Below, one piece after another: positions 1 to 5,837 of a DNA stretch of 6,214 bases. Position 1 is the stretch's first letter. Each line of letters starts with the position of its first letter. Both the position numbers and the translations under genes were made by a program. This DNA comes from Bacteroidales bacterium (GTDB taxonomy: Bacteria; Bacteroidota; Bacteroidia; Bacteroidales; UBA10428). The notes under the pieces are model-generated. The model made no database searches and was not told the DNA's origin. It saw nothing but the letters and a program-made list of their open reading frames with translations. The stretch lies in NCBI GenBank assembly GCA_016935595.1, contig JAFGQQ010000242.1:1-6214 (forward strand). Direction: 5' to 3'.

Positions 1-3000
1 AGAAAAAAAATTGAAAACGAATTATTTGAAACACCTCAAATTTGCACAAAAGAGATATCTACTGATTTTTGTGCACTTCCGGGAGGGAAAGCAGGGAAAT
101 TTAAATGGCCTAATTTAACCGAATTGCATAATAAATTATTCGACGAAAATTTTGAAGAAGCCCACAATGCAATAGCTGATGTTGCAGCAACAGCAAGATG
201 CTTTTTAGAACTAATAAGGGTTGGTATTATTAATGATAAGGCTCTTAAAATTGAAAAAGAAATAATTGATAAATTTATAAAGGAAAACCCCTCTCCTTTT
301 AAACAATTCAGTATTGAAATACAATCAAACTTTAATCTTGCGAGTAAAACCGAAACAAAAGAAAATAAAGAAATAAAAATAACTTCAGAAAAACCGCCTT
401 TCACGCATCTTCATTTACATACACAATATTCAATTTTAGATGGCGCTGCCGATATTCAAGGTTTAATTAAAAAAGCAAAAGAAGACGGTATGACAGCTAT
501 GGCCATAACTGATCATGGTAATATGTTTGGGGTAAAAGAATTTCATAAAATTGCTAAAAATGAAGGGATTAAAGCTATTTTAGGATGCGAGGTTTATGTG
601 GCCAGGCGAACCCGTTTCGATAAAAAAGATAAAATCGACGCCTATGGCGATCACCTGGTTTTATTAGCGAAAAATGAAACTGGATACAGAAACCTTATAA
701 AATTAGTATCATATGGCTGGATCGAAGGCTTTTATTATAATCCGCGTATTGATAAAGAATTACTTAAGCAATATAACGAAGGTTTAATCGCTGCTACAGC
801 CTGTCTTGGAGGTGAAATCCCCCAAAAAATAAGAAAAGAAGGAATTGAAGAAGGAGAAAAAGCAATTCTAGAATATAAAAATATATTTGGCGATGACTTT
901 TACCTTGAGCTTCAAAGGCACCAGTCTGGTGATGCGCAAATGGATAAAGAGGTTTATGAAGACCAGGTATTTGTTAATAAAAACTTAATTGAACTGGCCA
1001 AAAAACATAATTTAAAAGTTATTGCAACTAACGATGTGCATTTTATTAATCCTGAAGATGCCGGAGCCCAGGACAGGTTATTATGCATCAGCACGGCTAA
1101 GGATGTTGATGATACTAACCGTTTAAAGTATACACAACAAGAGTGGTTAAAAACACAAGATGAAATGCGTGAATTATTTTCCGATATTCCTGAAGCTATC
1201 GCCAACACGCAAGAAATTGTTAATAAAGTTGAATTTTACGAACTCGATAGAGAACCTGTTATGCCTGATTTTCAAATTCCTCCGGAATTTGAAAATGCAG
1301 ATGAATACTTAAAACACTTAACATTCGAAGGCGCAAAAAAAAGGTGGACTGACCTTACTGATGAGTTAAAAGAAAGACTGGAATTTGAACTTGAGACCAT
1401 TAAACGAATGGGATATCCAGGGTATTTTTTAATTATCTGGGATTTAATAAAAGCTGCACGTGAAATGGGAGTATCAGTTGGTCCGGGAAGAGGATCTGCT
1501 GCAGGATCTGTAGTTGCTTACTGCCTTAAAATTACCGAGATTGATCCTATTAAATACGATCTCCTTTTCGAAAGATTTCTAAATCCTGATAGAATATCAA
1601 TGCCAGATATGGACATTGATTTTGATGAAGACGGCAGGGCTAAAGTCTTGGATTATATTGTTAAAAAATATGGGGAAAAAAGAGTTGCGCATATTATAAC
1701 TTTTGGTTCAATGGCCGCCAAAATGGCAATCCGTGATGTCGCACGTGTACAAGGATTACCATTGCCCGAATCTGACCGCCTGGCTAAACTGGTGCCGGAA
1801 AGACCGGGAATAACTTTAAAAGAAGCCTATGAAGAAGTTCCTGAATTAAAAAATGAAAGAAATTCAGATAATAAAGAAATTGCATCGGTTTTGCAATATG
1901 CCGAAGTGCTTGAGGGATCAATCAGAAATACAGGAATTCATGCTTGCGGTATTATTATTGGTAAAGACGATCTGGAAAATTACATACCTATCAGTACGGC
2001 AAAAGATTCGGAGTTAACATATGTAACCCAGTTTGACGGGAAGCATGTTCAGGATATTGGATTGCTCAAAATGGACTTTCTGGGTTTAAAAACTCTTTCA
2101 ATAATAAAAGATGCTGTTGATAACATTAAATTATCGAAAAAAATTGATATCGATATTGACAATATTCCATTAGACGATCCAAAAACTTATGAATTATACA
2201 GTAAAGGCGAAACCACAGGATTATTCCAGTTTGAATCGGACGGGATGAAGAAATATTTAAGGGAATTGAAACCAACCAAGTTTGAAGACTTAATTGCAAT
2301 GAATGCTTTATACCGACCAGGCCCTATGGATTATATCCCGGATTTTATATTAAGAAAACATGGCAAGCAAGCAATAAAATACGACCTTCCGGAAATGAAA
2401 GAATTTCTTGAAGATACTTATGGAATTACAGTTTACCAGGAACAAGTGATGCTCCTTGCAAGAAAATTGGCAGGTTTTTCACGCGGGGAGTCTGACACCT
2501 TGCGTAAAGCAATGGGGAAAAAGAACAAACTGATGATGGATGAAATGAAGTTGAAATTTATTGAAGGATGTAAAAATAACGGCAATAACGAAGACACTGC
2601 TGAGAAAATTTGGTACGACTGTGAAAAATTTTCTTCGTATGCTTTCAATAAGTCACACGCAACCTGTTATTCATATGTGTCATACCAGACCGCTTACCTG
2701 AAAGCTCATTATCCTGCTGAGTTCATGGCTGCTGTATTGAGCCGTAACTTAAACGATATAAAAAAGTTATCTTTCTTTATGGACGAATGTAAACGCATGG
2801 GATTAAAAGTCCTTGGTCCAAGTATTAATGAAAGTCACGCCAGGTTTACTGTTAACCAGGACGGGCACATCAGGATTGGGATGGCTGCTATAAAAGGAGT
2901 TGGAGAAAATGCTGTTTATAGTATCATTAAAGAGCGAGAAAAAAACGGATTATTTATGGATATTTATGATTTTATCGAAAGAAATAGCTTAAATACCATA

Positions 3001-3879
3001 AATAAAAAAACCATAGAAGCTCTTGCCATGGCAGGTGCCTTTGATACTTTTAAAAATATCAAAAGAGAAATATTTGATCCCGATAATGAAGAAATTCACT
3101 TTATTGATGATTTGATCAGGTATGGAAATAATTATCAAAATGATATAAACAGTAACCAGCAATCTTTATTTGGCGATTCTGATGCTGTTGAAATTGCCAA
3201 ACCTGAAATTCCAACAACACAAGAATGGCACATTCTGAAAAAATTAAGCACCGAAAAAGAATATGTCGGTGTTTATCATTCAGCTCATCCGCTTGATGAT
3301 TTCAGATTTGAATTAGAGCATTTTTGTACTCATTCAATTAGTGAATTTAAAAAATTTGAAGAATTAAAAGACAAAGAAGTAATCATAGGAGGTATGATAA
3401 CAGAAGTTAGAGAAAGATTAACCAGAAATAATAAACCTTTTGGTTCAATGCGAATAGAAGATTTTACCGATTCATATACTTTAACTTTATTTTCAAAAGA
3501 TTATTTAAGTTTTAAACAATTTTTTACAAAAGGTTATAATTTATTATTAAGAGGTAAAATCCAGGTTAGAGATTGGGGTAATCCGAATGAACTTGAATTC
3601 AAAGTAAAAAATATACAATTATTAAGTGAATCGAAAGATGAATTAATTAAAAGTATCTCTTTAAATGTTAATATTAATAACATCACGAAAGATTTAATTA
3701 CTGATATTGAAAAACTTTCAGTAGAAAATAAAGGTAAAGCATTACTCAAATTCATCATTTTCGATCAGAATGAGAATTTAAAAGTTGAGATGTTTTCAAG
3801 AAACCATAAAGTAAATCTTTCACAAAATTTTATTGAGTTTCTTGAGAATAATCCTGATATTCATTATCAGATTAATTAA
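1..3879 (+). CDS. dnaE: DNA polymerase III alpha subunit with fused N-terminal DnaQ-type exonuclease domain (5'-partial)
   Basis: This is the catalytic subunit of the replicative DNA polymerase, acting at the cytoplasmic replication fork. The frame is open from base 1 (1292 codons seen; the 5' end is cut by the window), so the TTG at 124 is not a real start. Codons 1-75 are the end of a DEDDh exonuclease, with the HxxxxD motif at H163-165/D178-180 (HNAIAD). After a charged linker, the PHP domain (codons about 134-350) has HLHLH at 406-420, TDHGNM at 508-525, GCEVYV at 583-600 and TNDVHF at 1027-1044. The polymerase core has GPGRGSAAGS (1480-1509), the two catalytic Asp within PDMDIDF (1603-1623) and the third Asp in KMDFLG (2074-2076). 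Helix-hairpin-helix residues GVGENA lie near 2896. QQSLF (3157-3171) fits a beta-clamp-binding motif. An OB-fold follows from about 3379. No core motif is missing. trxA lies 72 nt downstream. The identification is secure; the domain fusion is inferred from the uninterrupted frame. Confidence 0.97.
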   Translation, partial: RKKIENELFETPQICTKEISTDFCALPGGKAGKFKWPNLTELHNKLFDENFEEAHNAIADVAATARCFLELIRVGIINDKALKIEKEIIDKFIKENPSPFKQFSIEIQSNFNLASKTETKENKEIKITSEKPPFTHLHLHTQYSILDGAADIQGLIKKAKEDGMTAMAITDHGNMFGVKEFHKIAKNEGIKAILGCEVYVARRTRFDKKDKIDAYGDHLVLLAKNETGYRNLIKLVSYGWIEGFYYNPRIDKELLKQYNEGLIAATACLGGEIPQKIRKEGIEEGEKAILEYKNIFGDDFYLELQRHQSGDAQMDKEVYEDQVFVNKNLIELAKKHNLKVIATNDVHFINPEDAGAQDRLLCISTAKDVDDTNRLKYTQQEWLKTQDEMRELFSDIPEAIANTQEIVNKVEFYELDREPVMPDFQIPPEFENADEYLKHLTFEGAKKRWTDLTDELKERLEFELETIKRMGYPGYFLIIWDLIKAAREMGVSVGPGRGSAAGSVVAYCLKITEIDPIKYDLLFERFLNPDRISMPDMDIDFDEDGRAKVLDYIVKKYGEKRVAHIITFGSMAAKMAIRDVARVQGLPLPESDRLAKLVPERPGITLKEAYEEVPELKNERNSDNKEIASVLQYAEVLEGSIRNTGIHACGIIIGKDDLENYIPISTAKDSELTYVTQFDGKHVQDIGLLKMDFLGLKTLSIIKDAVDNIKLSKKIDIDIDNIPLDDPKTYELYSKGETTGLFQFESDGMKKYLRELKPTKFEDLIAMNALYRPGPMDYIPDFILRKHGKQAIKYDLPEMKEFLEDTYGITVYQEQVMLLARKLAGFSRGESDTLRKAMGKKNKLMMDEMKLKFIEGCKNNGNNEDTAEKIWYDCEKFSSYAFNKSHATCYSYVSYQTAYLKAHYPAEFMAAVLSRNLNDIKKLSFFMDECKRMGLKVLGPSINESHARFTVNQDGHIRIGMAAIKGVGENAVYSIIKEREKNGLFMDIYDFIERNSLNTINKKTIEALAMAGAFDTFKNIKREIFDPDNEEIHFIDDLIRYGNNYQNDINSNQQSLFGDSDAVEIAKPEIPTTQEWHILKKLSTEKEYVGVYHSAHPLDDFRFELEHFCTHSISEFKKFEELKDKEVIIGGMITEVRERLTRNNKPFGSMRIEDFTDSYTLTLFSKDYLSFKQFFTKGYNLLLRGKIQVRDWGNPNELEFKVKNIQLLSESKDELIKSISLNVNINNITKDLITDIEKLSVENKGKALLKFIIFDQNENLKVEMFSRNHKVNLSQNFIEFLENNPDIHYQIN

Positions 3880-3951
3880 ACTTAATTATGAACCTTAAAC
3901 TGTTTATATAAATAATTGTTTGATATCATAAATATTTTAAAATAACTTAAT

Positions 3952-4269
3952 ATGACAATAGAAGTAAATGATAAAAATTTTGACGAACAGGTTGTTCAAT
4001 CTGACAAACTCGTGCTCGTTGATTTTTGGGCTGAATGGTGCGGCCCTTGCCGGATGGTAGCTCCAATTGTAAAAGAGCTATCAGAAGATTATAAAGATAA
4101 TATTATTGTAGGCAAACTTGATGTTGACAGTAATCCTGAAATAAGTGTAAAATATGGCATAAGGAATATTCCTACCATTCTCTTTTTTAAAAATGGTGAA
4201 GTAGTGGACAAACAGGTTGGAGCAGTACCTAAAGGAACTCTTGCAGCAAAAATTGACGGATTACTATAA
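3952..4269 (+). CDS. trxA: Thioredoxin
   Basis: This is a cytoplasmic disulfide reductant that is reduced by thioredoxin reductase and donates electrons to enzymes such as ribonucleotide reductase. At 105 residues it has normal length for a single-domain thioredoxin and no signal peptide. The active site WCGPC is at residues 29-33 (4036-4050), inside the usual VDFWAEWCGPCRM context, and the cis-proline is P74 (4171-4173) in NIPT. The buried Asp before the active site (VDFWA) is also present. The ATG at 3952 gives the standard N-terminus; the leader is A/T-rich with no Shine-Dalgarno, as is usual in Bacteroidota. The 72-nt gap after dnaE has no terminator hairpin or exact TAnnTTTG box that I can see, so co-transcription with dnaE is plausible but not shown. 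It reads toward the convergent gene at 4446-4979. Confidence 0.97.
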   Translation: MTIEVNDKNFDEQVVQSDKLVLVDFWAEWCGPCRMVAPIVKELSEDYKDNIIVGKLDVDSNPEISVKYGIRNIPTILFFKNGEVVDKQVGAVPKGTLAAKIDGLL

Positions 4270-4277
4270 ATACAATA

Positions 4278-4416
4278 AAAAAATAGAGGTTTCTAAAAAG
4301 TATATTCTTTATATGAAATGAGCCTTTCGAAGAAATATACTGCTAATATAATAAAGCTCTTCGTTAGGCTCAGAATGATAATAATTATTAACTTGTTAGA
4401 GAACCTCTAGTTTTTC
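4278..4416. repeat. Nested inverted-repeat element (REP/MITE-like) in convergent gap
   Basis: Two inverted repeats are nested. The outer arms are 4279-4295 and 4397-4415: TAGAGGTT is perfect, followed by TCTA after a 1-nt bulge, with an A-tract/T-tract outside. The inner arms are 4320-4333 and 4358-4371: GAGCCT and CGAAGA pair perfectly around a 2x2 T/T internal loop, with a 24-nt apical loop. The outer arms both end in TA, which would fit a TA target duplication of an IS630/mariner-type miniature element. The inner arm plus its flank (TCATTCTGAGCC...CGAAGA on the minus strand) resembles, from memory, a palindromic intergenic repeat common in Bacteroidota genomes. It contains no coding potential. 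It could equally be a structured bidirectional transcription terminator between trxA and the LiaF-like gene. Confidence 0.7.
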
Positions 4417-4419
4417 TTT
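4397..4419 (+). terminator. Possible weak intrinsic terminator after trxA
   Basis: A 5-bp stem TAGAG/CTCTA with an AAC loop (4397-4409) is followed by GTTTTTCTTT. The stem is short, and it shares bases with the right outer arm of the nested inverted repeat, so either structure could terminate trxA transcription. Confidence 0.35.
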
Positions 4420-4434
4420 AAAACTTCAGTTTTA
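4419..4434. terminator. A/T-rich hairpin between convergent genes
   Basis: TAAAAC and GTTTTA pair perfectly around a TTCA loop, 12 bases beyond the end of the minus-strand gene. It has no GC-rich core and no separate T-tract, so a role in ending the LiaF-like transcript is only possible. Confidence 0.25.
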
Positions 4435-4445
4435 CCACAATTACA

Positions 4446-4979
4446 TTAATGCCGTTTTATTTCCACTCCGCCAAAAACAACATCAACTTTAAGATAGAGA
4501 TGTGGCACTTCCTCCGAATAATTATCGCTTGTATAGTTGGATGATCCAAATACTGCTGTATTTCCTTCAGGAAGTTGTGCTCCTGCAAACACAGCATCAG
4601 CATTAATACGAACAGGAGTATCAGAATTTATAAGTATTTCCGAACCCCCGAAAATAGTATTAATTTTAACTTTAACAGTTCCCTCAGACAAATCAACATC
4701 CCTGAAATCGAATACACCTTTTCCAAAAATCACATTGTATTCATTATCCTCAGGATTTCCACGCACAAACTTTTCATTAAATACAATATCATTCTTCTTG
4801 AAATTAAAGTGGAATAAGCCAAAGCTTCCGAACATCATCCGTAAACCAAGAAAAATAAAAAATATGGCGATAATAAATTTAAATACCGGGAAATCAACAT
4901 TAAATACAACCCTGATAACAATCCCAAGGCCTATTAATATTAAAATAATTCCCCAAAAAATTCCGGCTCCCATTTTCAT
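4446..4979 (-). CDS. LiaF-like two-helix membrane protein with beta-repeat C-terminal domain
   Basis: This 177-residue protein is predicted to sit in the inner membrane. Two hydrophobic segments (about residues 6-25 and 31-50, the second ending in FLGLRMMFG) form a hairpin like the DUF5668/LiaI-LiaF N-terminal region. The rest (about 80-177) repeats a short beta unit with phenylalanine-glycine turns: NVIFGKG, NTIFGGSE, DAVFAGAQ, TAVFGSSN, DVVFGGVE. This is the pattern of the LiaF/DUF2154 'cell wall-active antibiotics response' C-terminal domain. In Firmicutes, LiaF represses an envelope-stress kinase; in Bacteroidota the role of such proteins is poorly defined, and no histidine kinase or regulator gene lies next to it here. 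Start: the ATG at 4979 (MKMGAG) has no Shine-Dalgarno; the second ATG two codons in is possible. It is transcribed alone, convergent with trxA and divergent from the 68-residue gene. Family assignment is by motif recognition only. Confidence 0.85.
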   Translation of the reverse strand: MKMGAGIFWGIILILIGLGIVIRVVFNVDFPVFKFIIAIFFIFLGLRMMFGSFGLFHFNFKKNDIVFNEKFVRGNPEDNEYNVIFGKGVFDFRDVDLSEGTVKVKINTIFGGSEILINSDTPVRINADAVFAGAQLPEGNTAVFGSSNYTSDNYSEEVPHLYLKVDVVFGGVEIKRH

Positions 4980-5050
4980 AATTTTTAAAATTAAACAATT
5001 ACTAAATTTTTTGTTAAAATTATTATCAATGGTTGGAAATTAAAAATATA

Positions 5051-5083
5051 AATAGGTAAATGTTTAATATTAATCGGTAAATG
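5051..5083. repeat. 12-bp direct repeat with 21-bp period upstream of LiaF-like gene
   Basis: AATAGGTAAATG (5051-5062) and AATCGGTAAATG (5072-5083) differ at one base and are spaced by 21 bp, two helical turns. They lie 72-104 bp upstream of the minus-strand start at 4979, a position suited to binding of a dimeric regulator. No regulator is identifiable, and chance is possible in such A+T-rich DNA. Confidence 0.4.
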
Positions 5084-5222
5084 GAAAATTTATACTGCAA
5101 ATTTCTTATTTAATTTGGTATAATAGAGACAATTTTTTAATATCTATTCTTTTTTTATTACATTAATAAAATGTCTATAATTAGCCCAATTCATTAACGG
5201 TGATATATATCATCCTCATTTA

Positions 5223-5254
5223 ATTGCTTTTCTGTTAAAGGTATATTATCTTTA
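5223..5254 (+). promoter_or_regulatory. Possible Bacteroidota-type promoter of the 68-residue gene
   Basis: ATTG (5223-5226) is followed after 20 nt by TATCTTTA (5247-5254), a 7-of-8 match to a TAnnTTTG -7 box. The implied start near 5260 leaves a leader of about 14 nt before ATG 5274. Both boxes are imperfect. Confidence 0.35.
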
Positions 5255-5273
5255 TTAAAAATAAGTTTTAAAA

Positions 5274-5480
5274 ATGATACAGCCACAAAATATGTTAGAA
5301 TTGCAGCAATTAACACTCGAGAATATATGTAGTGACAAAGATTTATTCAAAAAAGAATTGATAAAATCAGTAAAATGGTTGCAATCCTATGAAATTTTTC
5401 AATTGCGAAAATGGCTGAAAAATAATTACCATGAAACACATGGTGATGTAATTTCTGAAGTTTTTAATTTTATTTCATAA
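5274..5480 (+). CDS. Small conserved-looking hypothetical protein, 68 residues
   Basis: I cannot name this protein. It is a soluble, probably all-alpha protein with no signal peptide, membrane segment or cysteine pair. Two charged/aromatic helices stand out: about residues 20-36 (KDLFKKELIKSVKWL) and 38-50 (SYEIFQLRKWLKNNY), then ETHGDVISEVFNFIS at the C-terminus. The mixed Trp/Lys/Glu composition looks like real coding sequence, not an A+T-rich shadow, and it resembles short conserved Bacteroidota proteins I have seen without known function. ATG 5274 is the first start after an in-frame stop at 5262-5264 and is preceded by an A-rich leader without Shine-Dalgarno; M7 (5292) is an alternative. 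It is a single-gene unit, divergent from the LiaF-like gene and convergent with tRNA-Asn, with the inverted-repeat block beginning 14 nt after the stop. Confidence 0.65.
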   Translation: MIQPQNMLELQQLTLENICSDKDLFKKELIKSVKWLQSYEIFQLRKWLKNNYHETHGDVISEVFNFIS

Positions 5481-5494
5481 CAACTTAAAATATT

Positions 5495-5582
5495 AAAAAG
5501 GCAGTCAAATTTTGGATCTTTCACAATTCACCTCAAACGACCTACACTAAACCTAGCTTACTTCTGAAATGACTGCCTTTTT
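5495..5582. repeat. 88-bp block with perfect 13-bp inverted arms; possible small RNA or long-loop terminator
   Basis: AAAAAGGCAGTCA (5495-5507) is the exact reverse complement of 5570-5582. The 62-nt interior on the plus strand is nearly G-free (five G), C/A/T-rich and without obvious internal pairing. The arms end in an A-tract and a T-tract, so on either strand this would form a terminator-like hairpin closing an open loop. It begins 14 nt after the 68-residue gene. It may be that gene's terminator, the body of a small RNA, or a miniature inverted-repeat element. No target duplication is evident. Confidence 0.6.
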
Positions 5583-5588
5583 TAAATT

Positions 5589-5623
5589 AAAAACCCATCC
5601 CGCATTTGCAGGATGGGTTTTTT
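5589..5623. terminator. Bidirectional intrinsic terminator (tRNA-Asn and 68-residue gene)
   Basis: A perfect 12-bp stem (5589-5600 with 5611-5622; core CCCATCC/GGATGGG) carries a 10-nt loop that can form a further GCA/TGC pairing. A-tracts on one side and T-tracts on the other make it functional in both directions. It ends 1 nt from the 3' end of tRNA-Asn, so it is the natural terminator of that gene, and it also stops plus-strand transcription from 5274-5480. Confidence 0.9.
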
Positions 5624-5624
5624 G

Positions 5625-5698
5625 CTCCTCATCTAGGACTCGAACCTAGGACCCTCTGGTTAACAGCCAGATGCTCTAACCAACTGAGCTAATGAGGA
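5625..5698 (-). tRNA. tRNA-Asn (anticodon GTT)
   Basis: This is a 74-nt cloverleaf on the minus strand. All four stems are perfectly paired: acceptor TCCTCAT/ATGAGGA, D stem GCTC/GAGC, anticodon stem TCTGG/CCAGA, and T stem CTAGG/CCTAG with loop TTCGAGT. The anticodon loop CTGTTAA gives GTT (complement of 5662-5664), reading Asn codons AAC/AAU. The discriminator base is G. CCA is not encoded (the sequence continues CAA), so it must be added by nucleotidyltransferase. A Bacteroidota promoter lies just upstream and an intrinsic terminator just downstream, making a single-tRNA transcription unit. Confidence 0.98.
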
Positions 5699-5710
5699 AT
5701 TTTAGGAGTG

Positions 5711-5742
5711 CAAAAATAAGAGAAATATATAAATCAAACAAA
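5711..5742 (-). promoter_or_regulatory. Bacteroidota-type promoter of tRNA-Asn
   Basis: On the minus strand TTTG (5742-5739) is followed after 20 nt by TATTTTTG (5718-5711), an exact TAnnTTTG -7 box. A start a few bases further on would leave a leader of only about 6 nt before the tRNA 5' end at 5698. A second TTTG at 5738-5735 overlaps but gives a shorter 16-nt spacing. Confidence 0.7.
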
Positions 5743-5778
5743 AAAAATAAAACTAATTTAAATTCTGAAAAATTATAT

Positions 5779-5810
5779 TTTTATTCTGGCGATAAAAGAA
5801 TATATATTTG
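5779..5810 (+). promoter_or_regulatory. Likely Bacteroidota-type promoter of the BamA/TamA-like gene
   Basis: TATATTTG (5803-5810) matches TAnnTTTG exactly. Twenty bases upstream is TTTT (5779-5782), a weak -33 box. The implied transcription start near 5816 places the GTG at 5838 about 20 nt downstream and excludes the in-frame TTG at 5808 as a start. Confidence 0.5.
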
Positions 5811-5837
5811 TTAAATGTAATAATTAAGCTAAGATTT

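Larger units (their letters stand above)
4980..5273. other. A+T-rich divergent intergenic region
   Basis: This 294-bp gap separates two divergent starts (4979 minus, 5274 plus), so it should hold both promoters. It contains the direct repeat at 5051-5083, a perfect 12-bp palindrome TGATATATATCA at 5201-5212, and a partial Bacteroidota promoter at 5223-5254. I see no exact TAnnTTTG box for the minus-strand gene. TATAAT at 5119-5124 has no -35 partner. No convincing gene is present; a minus-strand frame across 5205-5320 is discussed separately. Confidence 0.6.

Noticed and set aside
124..126. TTG as the start of dnaE
   Set aside because: The frame is open to base 1 and the codons before 124 encode conserved exonuclease sequence, so this TTG is an internal Leu codon.
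36..404. 122-residue open frame on the minus strand
   Set aside because: It is antisense to the exonuclease/linker part of dnaE, has low-complexity Ser/Leu/Ile composition and no recognisable motif.
954..3758. Short minus-strand frames inside dnaE (954-1208, 2433-2648, 3534-3758)
   Set aside because: Each overlaps conserved DnaE sequence and has the composition expected of an antisense shadow.
3888..3911. 7-codon frame MNLKLFI between dnaE and trxA
   Set aside because: It is too short, with no regulatory logic or hairpin around it; consistent with chance in A+T-rich DNA.
3910..3951. Possible trxA promoter around ATTGTTTG
   Set aside because: The TA of the TAnnTTTG box is missing and no TTTG lies at the right distance upstream, so I do not call it.
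4537..5043. 168-residue and 80-residue open frames on the plus strand
   Set aside because: Both lie antisense to the LiaF-like gene, whose membrane helices and repeated FG units show the real strand; the antisense translations show no domain.
4278..5083. CRISPR array or tandem repeat array
   Set aside because: The repeats here are one nested inverted pair and one two-copy direct repeat; there is no series of regularly spaced repeats with unique spacers and no cas gene.
5119..5124. TATAAT, an E. coli-type -10 box
   Set aside because: No TTGACA-like partner at 16-18 bp, far from any start, and Bacteroidota do not rely on this consensus; expected by chance in this composition.
5201..5212. Perfect palindrome TGATATATATCA as an operator
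   Set aside because: The core is simple alternating AT, which is frequent in such A+T-rich DNA, and there is no second copy; kept only as a note in the intergenic entry.
5625..5698. tRNA-Asn 3' end as an integration (att) site
   Set aside because: No integrase gene and no duplicated tRNA 3' end is visible on either side within the window.
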